Position numbers and translations under genes: made by a program
Source of the DNA: Gamsiella multidivaricata
Taxonomy: Eukaryota; Mortierellomycota; Mortierellomycetes; Mortierellales; Mortierellaceae
Assembly (NCBI RefSeq): GCF_025024155.1
Contig: NW_026251728.1
Span: forward strand, 310,001-374,000
Direction of reading: 5' to 3'
Length of the DNA stretch: 64,000 bases
Notes under the pieces: model-generated
The model's database searches: none
What the model saw: the letters and a program-made list of their open reading frames with translations, nothing else
Told to the model about the DNA's origin: nothing
In this document: positions 1 to 9,152 of the stretch, one piece after another
How the letters are laid out: each line of letters opens with the position of its first letter
Position numbering within the stretch: position 1 is the stretch's first letter

Positions 1-1317
1 CTGAGACTCACCCTGACGCCATGGCATGCTCGAGCGGACGAGACGATGCTCTATGGTTCAGGGGACTCTGAAGGGTCAATGCCGCTCAAGGATATGATGA
101 ACAAGTTTCTCTCTCGTACCTCTGCCATGCTCTCTTCTTCCCCGCCACGCGGTCTGCATTCTGCGTCTGATCCAAAACTCCCGTCTGCCAACGACCGCAG
201 ATCTCCTGCTCCTGATGATGTAAGCACACAAGCAAAAAATCAAAACGCTCAGTACGAGAGTGCACGATACACAACATCGACTTGGCCAGGATTACATCCT
301 ATATCAGACGCGACCGATGTACATTCAACTCCCTCCAGTCATGCGGAGCCATCAGGCGCGTCGTCTAGGCAACGAAAAGACGGTACAGTGCCTCCTAAGA
401 ACGCCGCGAGGAACAAAGCATGCGGCCCGCGAAAGGACAAAGGATTCCGTATCATGGATCCCTCAATTGTGTCGAACGCGTCTTCTAGCGTCTGCAGTAT
501 GCGCTCTGGTGAATATTTGAACACGGAACCCGAATCCTGCGCTCCTTCGTCACCAGCACCATCCCCTACCACGCTCTGCCGCCACACCTATCCTCAGCAA
601 CAACAACAGCCTCCCAGGAAGGGCTCTCTTTCTCCCCTATCATTGCCTATGAGCACAAATCATCACAGTGAGAAAAACATGCCGGTTCCACCTGTGATTC
701 CTCCTCGTCGCAAGGCACTCTCGCCGCCGATCCCACCTAACGAACCTGAGCATCCCCAGCCTATCCTTGACACGACCTCTACGCGATCCCAATCGACTGC
801 ACCGTTTACCACAACGAGAAAAGCACACGCAACCCAATCGCAGTCTTCATCCCATGCGCACTTCCAGCCTCAACAGGCGACCGTTACAACCTCTTCATCC
901 CCATTGTCGTCTCCAAGAACTACAACTCCAAATTCCACGCTGAGCGCTAGTCCTATCCAGCCTCCGTCTCCAATCGCGGACGCTACGCTGCCGATCCCTG
1001 TTCTGGGCACGAACAGAAACGTAACGTCCCCCCGTCGTCAGCAGCAGCAACAGCAGCTAGCAGATACGTCGGATTTGTATGGCGGTATTACAGCTATGAG
1101 GGCCTCAAGGGCATCGGTGAGAAATAGGGCAGGGCAATCAATCACGATAACAATGGCTACGCAGCAGCATTATGGGCAGCAGTACCATTCACAAACCGTA
1201 TACCCTCTGCGTCCACGTCGACGACAGGATAATGGCAGCAATACTGTCTCGCCGTTGGAGGTCCACAAAATGTATATGCCACGAACACCATACACCCCGC
1301 CTGTCAACAGCCACTAG
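1..1317 (+). CDS. Ser/Pro/Gln-rich protein, C-terminal part (5' truncated by window)
   Basis: The reading frame is open from the first base to a TAG stop. The ATG at 46 is therefore probably internal and the gene starts upstream of the window. The product is low-complexity: Ser, Pro, Thr and Gln dominate, with short polyglutamine runs (CAG repeats near 595 and 1040). Several proline-rich patches resemble SH3 ligands, for example PPVIPPRRK and SPPIPPNEP. No enzymatic domain, membrane segment or signal is visible in this part. Such tails are common in fungal signalling, polarity or cytoskeletal proteins, but I cannot name the family. That the frame is coding is supported by more than 430 codons without a stop; the function is unknown. 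Confidence 0.6.
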   Translation: MRLTLTPWHARADETMLYGSGDSEGSMPLKDMMNKFLSRTSAMLSSSPPRGLHSASDPKLPSANDRRSPAPDDVSTQAKNQNAQYESARYTTSTWPGLHPISDATDVHSTPSSHAEPSGASSRQRKDGTVPPKNAARNKACGPRKDKGFRIMDPSIVSNASSSVCSMRSGEYLNTEPESCAPSSPAPSPTTLCRHTYPQQQQQPPRKGSLSPLSLPMSTNHHSEKNMPVPPVIPPRRKALSPPIPPNEPEHPQPILDTTSTRSQSTAPFTTTRKAHATQSQSSSHAHFQPQQATVTTSSSPLSSPRTTTPNSTLSASPIQPPSPIADATLPIPVLGTNRNVTSPRRQQQQQQLADTSDLYGGITAMRASRASVRNRAGQSITITMATQQHYGQQYHSQTVYPLRPRRRQDNGSNTVSPLEVHKMYMPRTPYTPPVNSH

Positions 1318-1425
1318 GGCGATAATATACTAGGCAACATTCTTTTTGCTTCATGACTCTGTTGATGTTGAGATAAAAAAAAATATTCTGTGATGTTACA
1401 ACTAAGGCTAAAAAAAGAGAACATC

Positions 1426-1988
1426 CAAAAGAGAAGCTCCCTGGCGGGGAATTGAACCCCGGTCTTCCGCGTGACAGGCGGAGATACTCACCACTATACT
1501 ACCAGGGAATGAGCTTTCTGAAAGGCGATGATCAAGAATATTAATTAAGCAGACTTTTAATTTTCTCTAAGTGCAAGTTACCGTTCTATAAATGCAAGAT
1601 GCCTAAAAATTACGCACCGTTCCTCAATTGCATGACCCCAACTTTATTAACATTGGATCTGGATTAGGAGACGTGTATCGCGCAACAGGTCACGTAGGAG
1701 TTAGGTTAGGCTAGCTATGCGACATGGGTTATGAATTTGACGCCTCAAGCCAACATAGTTGGTAGAGGATGCGGCTCTGCCGTGCATGGAAGGCATCTAT
1801 GGCTTCAAGGCCTTTGCGGACCATGTGTCTCGTGCTCATGTGGCCGTTCCTCAATTGCATGACCCTTACCATCTGGAATTTTATTATAATAATAAAGCTG
1901 AAAGGACTACAAGGGGAAAAGGGTGCGCTCCTGATGAAGGACGGAGTGCTAGTCTCATACTCACTGCAGACCACAATTTCGCACTCGC
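1426..1988. repeat. Left arm of a 563-bp inverted repeat
   Basis: This segment is the reverse complement of 4012-4574. Every pair of matching positions sums to 6000, so there is no insertion or deletion between the arms. Reading both arms side by side I found one mismatch, near the inner end (1983 against 4017). The outer end carries a complete tRNA-Asp gene and its 3' trailer. The rest is A/T-rich non-coding sequence that also contains a 22-bp direct repeat (near 1617 and 1844). No target-site duplication is evident at the outer borders. Confidence 0.93.
1437..1508 (-). tRNA. tRNA-Asp (anticodon GTC)
   Basis: A 72-nt cloverleaf can be folded on the minus strand. It has a 7-bp acceptor stem (TCCCTGG pairing with CCAGGGA), discriminator G, a D-loop B-box-like start, the anticodon GTC at 1475-1473, and a T-arm GGGGTTCAATTCCCC. 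There is no intron and CCA is not encoded, as expected in eukaryotes. This copy is identical to the one at 4492-4563 because both lie at the outer ends of the inverted repeat. The two genes are transcribed away from the spacer in opposite directions. Confidence 0.95.
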
Positions 1989-2160
1989 ATAGACTCGCCG
2001 CAGGAGCGGCAACAGGTCATACTCCCAGCAATTTCCCTCGTTACAAAAAAAAAAAAAAAAAATAGCGCGCGGCATCGTTTTTTGTCACTAACAGTAGGTT
2101 CGCGATTGACATTTTATACGTGCAGGACGATTTTTATTTCAGTTGCTGAAGAGTGGCAAC

Positions 2161-3644
2161 TCAAATGCCCTTAGGGATGGGGCAACGCACAAGTCCTCTA
2201 TCCGAGAACGCAGTTCCCACAAGCATCACACCGCGTTTGCGATCAACTGCAGCCGTAGTGGAAGTCGAGATCAAGTTTCCGTCATCGACCAACACCGTCT
2301 CGACCAGATACTTGGGTGCACCCGAAACGGTGTTCGCCTCTGGGTTCTTGGACATCTTCACGATCTTGGATGGACCGTCAACGGATCTACCTTTTGTATG
2401 AAGGTGCTTAACCATGGTGAGGGGTTGGACATGACCCGCAACAAAAACATCGCCAGTGGCGGGGTCGTAACTGGGGTTGTCGTTATAAAAGTCCAGCTTG
2501 ATGTAGTCTTGAATGATGAGGGAGTGGTCCTCGTTGGGTTGGAGCACATGCATAGCACCGCCGTGGCAGGCGGAGAGGTAGATAAGTGAGCGATCGAGGT
2601 TGGCGGCCATGCCGTTGGCAGTGACAACGTGTTCGTATGCGACAAAAGTCTTTTCGGGCGAGTAGTAGACGACATTACTCCATGGTCGTCGCGAGAATTC
2701 TGATATTGTGCGAAAGAATAAAAAATAAACACGCGTTAATTCCTTGGCAAAAGTGTGTACATGAGAAAGAAAGAGCGAGAAAAAAAATGCGAAACATACC
2801 TTCGATACCCCTCATGATACCGGTTGAATGGCGATGGTCGTTCGAGACGTAGAAGGAGCGAGGTCCCAAGGCGACAATGTCATTAGGAGTTCTGATAAGT
2901 TTGTGCTGGATTGTTTCCTTGTACTGAACGGCCTTGTCGCCGATCCTGTACTCAAGAACCTCGATGACACTTCCTGTACGACGGTGGTTCACAGCAAAGA
3001 TGGTGAGCTCTGTGGGAGAACGCTCATAAATATCAAGTCCGTGGTACACTCTATCGACGTCCGCAGGAAGGCCAACCAACTCCATAACGTTGTACTTCCC
3101 CGACTAAGAGCGAGCGAGCGAGCCATTGAACCCAAAAATGCAGGTGAAGAAAAGGTAAGCCGGATATGCACAATTGACATCAAATAAACAGTTGTGAGAA
3201 GGGTCTTACAGGAATATCATAGACAACAAACTTGTCCTTGAACGCATTCTCGGCTGAGGTATTAACCGGGCCAATGGGAGGGTACCAGCCCTTACGCGAC
3301 TCGGCATGTCCGCAGGTTGTGAAAGCAAGACCCGAGGCATAATGGATGTGAACATCCTCGCAGGCTTCCAGCCCTTGAACAATCTCGCAGCCAGCAGTGT
3401 TGAACGGCTGCACCGTACCGAGAAGGAGTCCTGAGTCGATGATCACGTCCTTGACAAAGTTGTAGCTCAGGGCAGCAACTATCACGGCGATAGCAGCGTT
3501 GATCCTGAAAGTATTGCGCTTCCATGTGGACGACAACGACGAGGCGGTCTTCGTGCCGCTGGAAGACGAGGCCGTGCGGGTGATGGTTGTGGTTGTGGTC
3601 TTGATGACCTTGCTTGTTGGTTGCTTCTTTGGTGAGGTCGCCAT
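2161..3644 (-). CDS. Paraoxonase/arylesterase-like calcium-dependent lactonase
   Basis: Three exons give 425 residues: complement of 2161-2699, 2800-3103 and 3210-3644, with introns of 100 and 106 bp (GTATGT..CAG and GTAAGA..TAG). The start at 3644 (MATSPKK) is chosen because upstream in-frame Mets precede only low-complexity sequence. A single hydrophobic segment (about residues 49-63, NAAIAVIVAALSYNF) should anchor the protein with its six-bladed propeller outside the cytosol. Paraoxonase signatures are all present: an ED pair near residue 96 (ACEDVH), HGLDIY near 166, VNH near 184, TPNDIVALG near 219, TANGM and NDNPSYDPATGD in exon 3. These match the Ca2+ ligands and active-site His residues of animal PON1-3. 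Such enzymes hydrolyse lactones and aryl esters; the fungal substrate is unknown. The gene lies alone between the inverted-repeat arms. Confidence 0.85.
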
Positions 3645-4011
3645 TGCAAGAGACTTGTGGATTGGCAGGAATCGCGAGGACAGAGATGAATGAACGAATG
3701 AGAGCGTGGGATGTGGAGATGAAAGGGTAAAATGCGGGGGGACGCGGAGGTAGATTATTGTCAGTGTGCGTATAATTTCTGCAGTAGACTCTCTTTTCAT
3801 AAGCATGACCACAGAAAAACTTACTGGGCGATCAGCAACTGCCCGATCTTTCGGCTCAGAGGCACTCTCTCAGCCGAGCAACCGATCGACGAGTGCTTCT
3901 CAAAAGGTCCGTGCTTCAATGGCAGTGAACAACCGACTATGCAATTAAAGAGCGATCAATCTTTTTATATCGAGACGGTTGACCCTGCGAATCTACCAGA
4001 CCTATTGGCGA
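3645..4011. promoter_or_regulatory. 5' region of the paraoxonase-like gene (spacer side of the right arm)
   Basis: About 370 bp lie between the chosen ATG and the right repeat arm. The first part is a pyrimidine-rich (on the minus strand) leader typical of a fungal 5' UTR. The remainder holds no convincing gene. A + strand open frame that runs from here into the arm is an accident of the repeat sequence. Promoter function is inferred from position only. Confidence 0.35.
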
Positions 4012-4574
4012 GCGAGCGCGAAATTGTGGTCTGCAGTGAGTATGAGACTAGCACTCCGTCCTTCATCAGGAGCGCACCCTTTTCCCCTTGTAGTCCTTTC
4101 AGCTTTATTATTATAATAAAATTCCAGATGGTAAGGGTCATGCAATTGAGGAACGGCCACATGAGCACGAGACACATGGTCCGCAAAGGCCTTGAAGCCA
4201 TAGATGCCTTCCATGCACGGCAGAGCCGCATCCTCTACCAACTATGTTGGCTTGAGGCGTCAAATTCATAACCCATGTCGCATAGCTAGCCTAACCTAAC
4301 TCCTACGTGACCTGTTGCGCGATACACGTCTCCTAATCCAGATCCAATGTTAATAAAGTTGGGGTCATGCAATTGAGGAACGGTGCGTAATTTTTAGGCA
4401 TCTTGCATTTATAGAACGGTAACTTGCACTTAGAGAAAATTAAAAGTCTGCTTAATTAATATTCTTGATCATCGCCTTTCAGAAAGCTCATTCCCTGGTA
4501 GTATAGTGGTGAGTATCTCCGCCTGTCACGCGGAAGACCGGGGTTCAATTCCCCGCCAGGGAGCTTCTCTTTTG
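4012..4574. repeat. Right arm of the 563-bp inverted repeat
   Basis: This is the inverted copy of 1426-1988, ending outward in the second tRNA-Asp gene. The 2,023-bp spacer between the arms contains only the paraoxonase-like gene. The near identity implies either a very recent duplication or continuing gene conversion between the arms. The arms could pair in a cruciform or support inversion of the spacer. The sequence after the outer end (CGTTTTGC) does not repeat the sequence before the left arm. Confidence 0.93.
4492..4563 (+). tRNA. tRNA-Asp (anticodon GTC), second copy
   Basis: Same 72-nt gene as at 1437-1508, on the + strand, with anticodon GTC at 4525-4527 (tRNA positions 34-36) and no intron. 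The trailer continues as GCTTCTCTTTTG, and a run of about 20 T follows at 4605-4624 that can serve as RNA polymerase III terminator. The left copy lacks such a long T run on its sense strand within the repeat. Confidence 0.95.
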
Positions 4575-4784
4575 CGTTTTGCACTTCCAAGAAGTATTAT
4601 TGTGCTTTTTTTTTTTTTTTTTTTCAGACATAAAGGCGGAAAGGAAATATAAGCTTCAGGATGCTAAATGGATTGATGTTATCTATGCTTTTTTTTTATG
4701 ATATGGCAATTCTGAACGGCAGATAATAAACACACACTAGAGAATAAGGCATAAGGCTATCTTCAGGCTTCGCCCAAGACGTCC

Positions 4785-6012
4785 TTAAACAACAATTTCG
4801 TCTTCAATGGCGCGAGGTTCGAGACCCAAACGATCAAGGCAAGCATGGTAGCGTTCTGGATCGGTCTTCTTGAGGTATTTGAGAACGGTCTGACGCTGGT
4901 GAATTAACATGCGCAGACGGCGGTAGTTATGCTTGTCCTTCTTGTTGTTGATAACGTGGTTGTTCAAGTTCTGGATCCTGACTGTCATGACAGCAGCTGA
5001 AGTGATCGATGGACATGGATGCGAAAAAAAAGAAATGAAGCCGTTAGGGAATTGAATATTCATCAGTTAATAAGCCAGCTCTCTCTTCTTGACAGCAGTT
5101 CTTCCTGTAAAGTCGTGGTGGCGCTTCCAATACCTTGAACCTCGGGGCTGCCAGTGTCACCCTCAGCACGCTGAAATGCCTCCCTAGCCCTCCTGACGTT
5201 CTCCAGCGCCACCTGCTTTGCGTTCCCGTTCTCCAGTGCTGAGATACGACGGATCAACTCTGCCTTTTGTCTCTCGATCGGGAGCTGGACCCGCTCGTTC
5301 ACCAATGAGGATCGATTCATCAGCTCCTGGACCTGAGCCTGAGGGACCCTCTCAAAGATCAGATCTGCCTCCTGCTCATTCAAAAAGTGTTGGTATCCCG
5401 ATGGCTTTGAGGTCGACACCACCAGTGGAGTTCTGGACGATGATGAGAAGATAGAGGGCGATAATGGCGACTTAAAGAAGGAAGAGCTGGATTGTGATGA
5501 AGCACCGTCCTCGGTTGAGTTTGCACTCGATTCTGCCTCCGCGGGTTTGATAGCTGCAAGAGGAGATTGGAACACATTCTGCGGCTTGATGAGACTGCGT
5601 GTAAAGTCGGTTTCCTTGCCAATGATATAGTCTGGCGTCGAATTCTCGAACTCCTGACGCTTCCTCTCCTGCTTCAAAAGATTGTTCTTGCGGACCTGAA
5701 TTACGTTGTCCTTCCTTGATCGGCGGGGTCTAGCGAGCGCAGAAGCCGATGTGTGGAAAGAGGCGTTGGGGTTGGCCTTGGCGGAAGCAACTATATGGCA
5801 GTCGAAGGGAACAGGGTTGGAAGGTTAACTTCCAGTCGAAGCAGATCGCTTTCTTCTTTCAGGGCCGTTTTGCAATTAACAGTTCCAGGTCCTGGATCAG
5901 TATATCAAGTTCAGTTGCAGGTGCTGTCCCTGAGTGTCGATTCGATAAATTCTGTCAATAAGGTCGTACCCAAAGAGCGTGCTCCGGGCAATGTGGCACG
6001 AAGACCGAACAT
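4785..6012 (-). CDS. Mitochondrial small-subunit ribosomal protein uS15m
   Basis: Three exons (complement of 4785-4996, 5134-5790 and 5970-6012) give 303 residues. The 43-bp first exon encodes MFGLRATLPGARSL, a typical basic amphipathic mitochondrial presequence, and joins in frame to the long second exon. The S15 domain occupies the C-terminal third: EGDTGSPEVQ at the end of exon 2 continues as AAVMTVRIQNL in exon 3, then HNYRRLRMLIHQRQTVLKYL. These are hallmark uS15 sequences that contact helix 22 of small-subunit rRNA. The N-terminal half is a Ser-rich extension usual for fungal mitochondrial forms (yeast counterpart Mrps28). The gene diverges from POP5 over 169 bp. Confidence 0.92.
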
Positions 6013-6181
6013 GACGAGCGAGAGTGATGTGAAGGAATGCAGTGGTCTCCGAGAAGGATGCAGCCAGTACCGACTTCCGCTGATCTTCAAAAATAATAAA
6101 CAGCTGTAGGTGCAAGCCACTACAATGCCATTCCTTGCCTGAACTTCCCAACTCCACCCTACAGCAACTCTTTCAGCAATC
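6013..6181. promoter_or_regulatory. Short divergent intergenic region, probable shared promoter of uS15m and POP5
   Basis: Only 169 bp separate the two start codons, which point away from each other. No TATA box is obvious in either direction. The shared use is inferred from the spacing; no transcription factor site can be named with confidence. Confidence 0.4.
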
Positions 6182-6938
6182 ATGGTCCGCTTCAAGAATA
6201 GATACCTGCTATTCGAAATCGTCTATGCGGACACGCCACTGGGATGGACTTCGATTCCCGCGACACTAACTTCGGGAGCGGATGCTTCACACCATTCTGC
6301 AAAGCCTGATCACAGTCCGTTTGGAGACACTGGCAGGAACAATTGTCGCCTACCACCACTCGCCAATAAAGACATCATGCACGCACTTAAAGCCTCAATA
6401 GTAGAAAACTTTGGCGACTATGGAGCAGGACTGACTCAAAGGCCCCTCACCTGTAAGTTCCCGTCTCGTTGTCCGGCTCAGTTGGTTTTACTTGCCAGAC
6501 CCAACTGCACAATTGGCTTCTGACCACCAACTTTGATCTCAATAGTGAAGTACTTTTCACCGCACACCAACATTGGAATCCTTAGGATATCTAGGGAGGA
6601 AGTACACATTGTCTGGGGCGCCCTTACTTTCATCCGGGAACTCAAAGAAAAGCCATGCATCATCAAAGTTTTGCACACATCCGGTACGACAGGGATCATT
6701 TTTGTCCGCAATGACACCAAGCGACATTGAATAGTATGTATAAGTATTTACATTATATCGTTTCTCCATCTTTCTAGGCACAATCAGGAATTGCCAATTG
6801 ACTACGATCAAGTACGATCGCGACAGGATCATGTTCCTCAGAAACCAGGCGCAGCTCTTGCACGATACACAGACCTATACGCAACTCGGATTAGCATTCA
6901 AAGATTCTGCCGACAAAATCAATGCCCTCGAGCTCTAA
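6182..6938 (+). CDS. POP5: RNase P/RNase MRP protein subunit POP5
   Basis: Exons 6182-6452, 6546-6683 and 6778-6938 join to 189 residues. The N-terminus MVRFKNRYLLFEI is the diagnostic start of POP5 (archaeal Rnp2 family). Exon 2 carries GILRISREEVHIVWGALTF and exon 3 begins GTIRNCQLTTIKYDR after the spliced HTSG, matching the conserved HxxGTIRxCQ stretch. All three junctions keep phase (1, 1) and use GTAAGT..TAG, GTACGA..TAG. POP5 is a core protein that helps position the catalytic RNA for tRNA 5' maturation and pre-rRNA cleavage in the nucleus and nucleolus. The protein is slightly longer than human POP5 because of a Ser/Asp-rich insertion at about residues 35-65. Confidence 0.93.
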
Positions 6939-8245
6939 GAATAACCAACTCCATCTCTATCACCTTGTAACATAATGTTGTAAATAAATCGAAAGAGCTT
7001 TCTACTACTGCAATCCATTGTGCATAGCCTTGCAGTTAAGTCCCTTTACCCAGCAAGGAGCCATATTAGAACAATACCAACATAGTGACAGTATATAATG
7101 GAGGATTGAATGGATACACTGTCTAGCACAGGTTTCGACGCGTCTTTATTTAGGGAGCGGACGCTTGTTTGCCAACAATAACGCATAATAATATACTCTT
7201 TGACGTAGCCATTTCAAGGCTATCGATAGTAACTTTGAATGCTTCTTGATCCCCTCACCATATTGCTGATCGTAAATTCCCTGGGAGTAGCTAAAATAAT
7301 ATGTGTGATATGCTGCCTGAAAACCTCAAGCAAGTTGCTTGGTCGACAAAGCTATCGAAACATGCACAAAACTTTAAATGTTAGGAACCAAGGTGTAAGA
7401 CAGCATTTCCACCCTTTCTTATGTGCATGGCACAAGTCATGATGAGCAACCTTCAGCAGCCAAACCATCGTCTAAAATGGTCCGGGCAAAAGTGGCCGTC
7501 TAGGTATCGTCTTGTAATAGAAATGCGTTATTCTGATCGTCGGCCCTTAAACCATGGCGTCAATTGTGCCTCGGCCGCCAGCTCAGGGGATACAACGCGC
7601 ATCTTTCTCAACAATAGCCTCGCTACGGTTGCTCCATGCTCTTGTACTGTCATTCAATTGGTGATGCTGTAGTAAAAAAATGGCAGATACTGCCGTTTGG
7701 GATCCTTCTCCATCTTTCTCGCCTCAGCTAGCGCTCTTTCAGTTGAATACGCAAGCAGCCAACAGAGCTTTCACATTTACCTCCGTCGTGACATCTTGAC
7801 CCTGTTTAGCTGCAATGCCTTCAAAAAGCCCATCAAGACGCACCCAATACATCAATCTCGAGTGTCTCTGTGCTTCCTTCAGTATCATGAATATTGAACA
7901 CAATACCAACAAAGCTATAGTGCAGTGTCTAAACAGCGATCCAGTGCTTTGCTATCTAGCAGTGCTCCCTTCTCTGTTCTTCGGCTAGCGCATAGACTCT
8001 GAGACGTCGTCCTGTTGTCAAGGAGAGTAAAGTTCAGATGGTGGCAACAGCGTATTTTTGGATTGTATGTAGCCGCAGTTCTTCCAGTACGTGAGTAATC
8101 AGCAATATACGTACAATTATTTTTTTGAAGAACAACTTGGAACGTTTTCCCACTTTTCTGATCTGATCATCATCATTCTCATCGTCAACGACCTCTCACC
8201 ACCTACACAACCACCACCACCACCAACAACAACACTATACTCAAA
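6939..8245. other. 1.3-kb intergenic region, no supported gene
   Basis: The first 100 bp are the POP5 3' region with AATAAA-like motifs. The middle has only short open frames without splice-joined continuity or recognisable peptide motifs. The last roughly 150 bp, rich in CA/AC (CACCACCACC), form a likely 5' leader of MBF1. Confidence 0.5.
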
Positions 8246-8857
8246 ATGTCTGGAAACATTGGCTGGGACGACGAAATTGTTCTTCGCAAGCGTTCTGATC
8301 ACGCCAAGGTCACTCGCTCCTCCTCCGATATCAACGCTGCCCGCCGTGCCGGTGCAGTCGTCTCCACAGAGCGCAAGGTTGTCACTAATGCCGGACACGT
8401 TGGCGAGGATTTCCGCCGTATCGCCAAGTTGGCCGAGACTGATGAGATCGTCGCCCCTAAGGCCGTCTCAATGGATGTCGGAAAGGCTATCGCAAAGGCT
8501 CGCATCGAATTGAAGTTGAACCAGAAGGATCTCGGCGTCAAGGTCAACGAAAAGCAGACTGTGGTAAGTGTGGTTGTCGAGTAATTGTTCTCTTTCTCTC
8601 ACTGGCTGCGGCACTTGGGACCTATCTATCTTTTGGGGCGCTATCTTTTGGGGCGCTATCTTTTGGGGCGCTATCTTTGCTTGGATTCTCACAATCACTG
8701 TCCTATTGTTCCCTTATCGATTACCTAGATTAACGATTACGAGGCCGGACGTGCTGTCCCTAACCAGCAGATTCTTGGAAAGTTGGAGCGGGCCTTGGGC
8801 GTCAAGCTCCGTGGCAAGGATATCGGCTCGCCTTTGACCTTTGGAAAGAAGGCGTAA
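8246..8857 (+). CDS. MBF1: Multiprotein-bridging factor 1 (transcriptional coactivator)
   Basis: Two exons (8246-8563, 8729-8857) give 148 residues, the usual MBF1 length. The N-terminal MBF1 domain contains [10 protein letters not shown] and the long basic stretch up to about residue 70. The C-terminal Cro/C1-type helix-turn-helix (about residues 80-134) spans the intron: [20 protein letters not shown] then [23 protein letters not shown]1 bridges bZIP activators such as Gcn4 with TBP, and also helps prevent frameshifting on collided ribosomes. The 165-bp intron holds a 15-bp tandem triplication (see separate entry). The C-terminal [16 protein letters not shown] tail is typical for fungi. Confidence 0.97.
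8626..8670 (+). repeat. Intronic 15-bp minisatellite, three perfect copies
   Basis: The unit CTATCTTTTGGGGCG occurs three times head to tail at 8626, 8641 and 8656, followed by a partial unit. It lies inside the single MBF1 intron, about 60 bp after the donor site. Because the unit length is divisible by three, it also produces a spurious repeated peptide in one frame. Confidence 0.95.
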
Positions 8858-9152
8858 GGTGGTTCTTTCAATTCTCGTCATGCTCAAGACTACAGTATAT
8901 TTATTGCAATTGACGATGTTATACGGATCGCAGGCGCTTCAAGGACATACACCACCATTTAGACACCATAGATGTTTGTAAATACAACAGTAAAGATCTT
9001 TTTCAGTGCCTTCTTGTCCCTGTTGCTCCCTGCCTTTATGTGTCTGTGCGCCAGTGAAGAACAGTTCCGCGCAAAAGACCAGAAGACCAAAGCCACCGTC
9101 TGATACCATTTCAGGGCGTGTTGTAAAAGAAGCATCGTCCTTCAACGCGACA

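Noticed and set aside
3732..4271. 179-codon + strand open frame and its 81-codon twin at 1729-1974
   Set aside because: Both are produced by the non-coding repeat arm. The peptide (with an IIII stretch and Met/Arg/His strings) looks random, and the frame crosses the arm boundary.
1426..4574. The inverted repeat as a DNA transposon with 563-bp terminal inverted repeats
   Set aside because: No target-site duplication at the outer borders, no transposase-like frame in the spacer, and the outer ends are functional tRNA genes rather than transposon termini.
8626..8670. TTTTGGGG units as an internal telomere-like array
   Set aside because: Only three copies of a 15-bp unit inside an intron. Fungal telomeres are usually TTAGGG-like and no longer tract is present.
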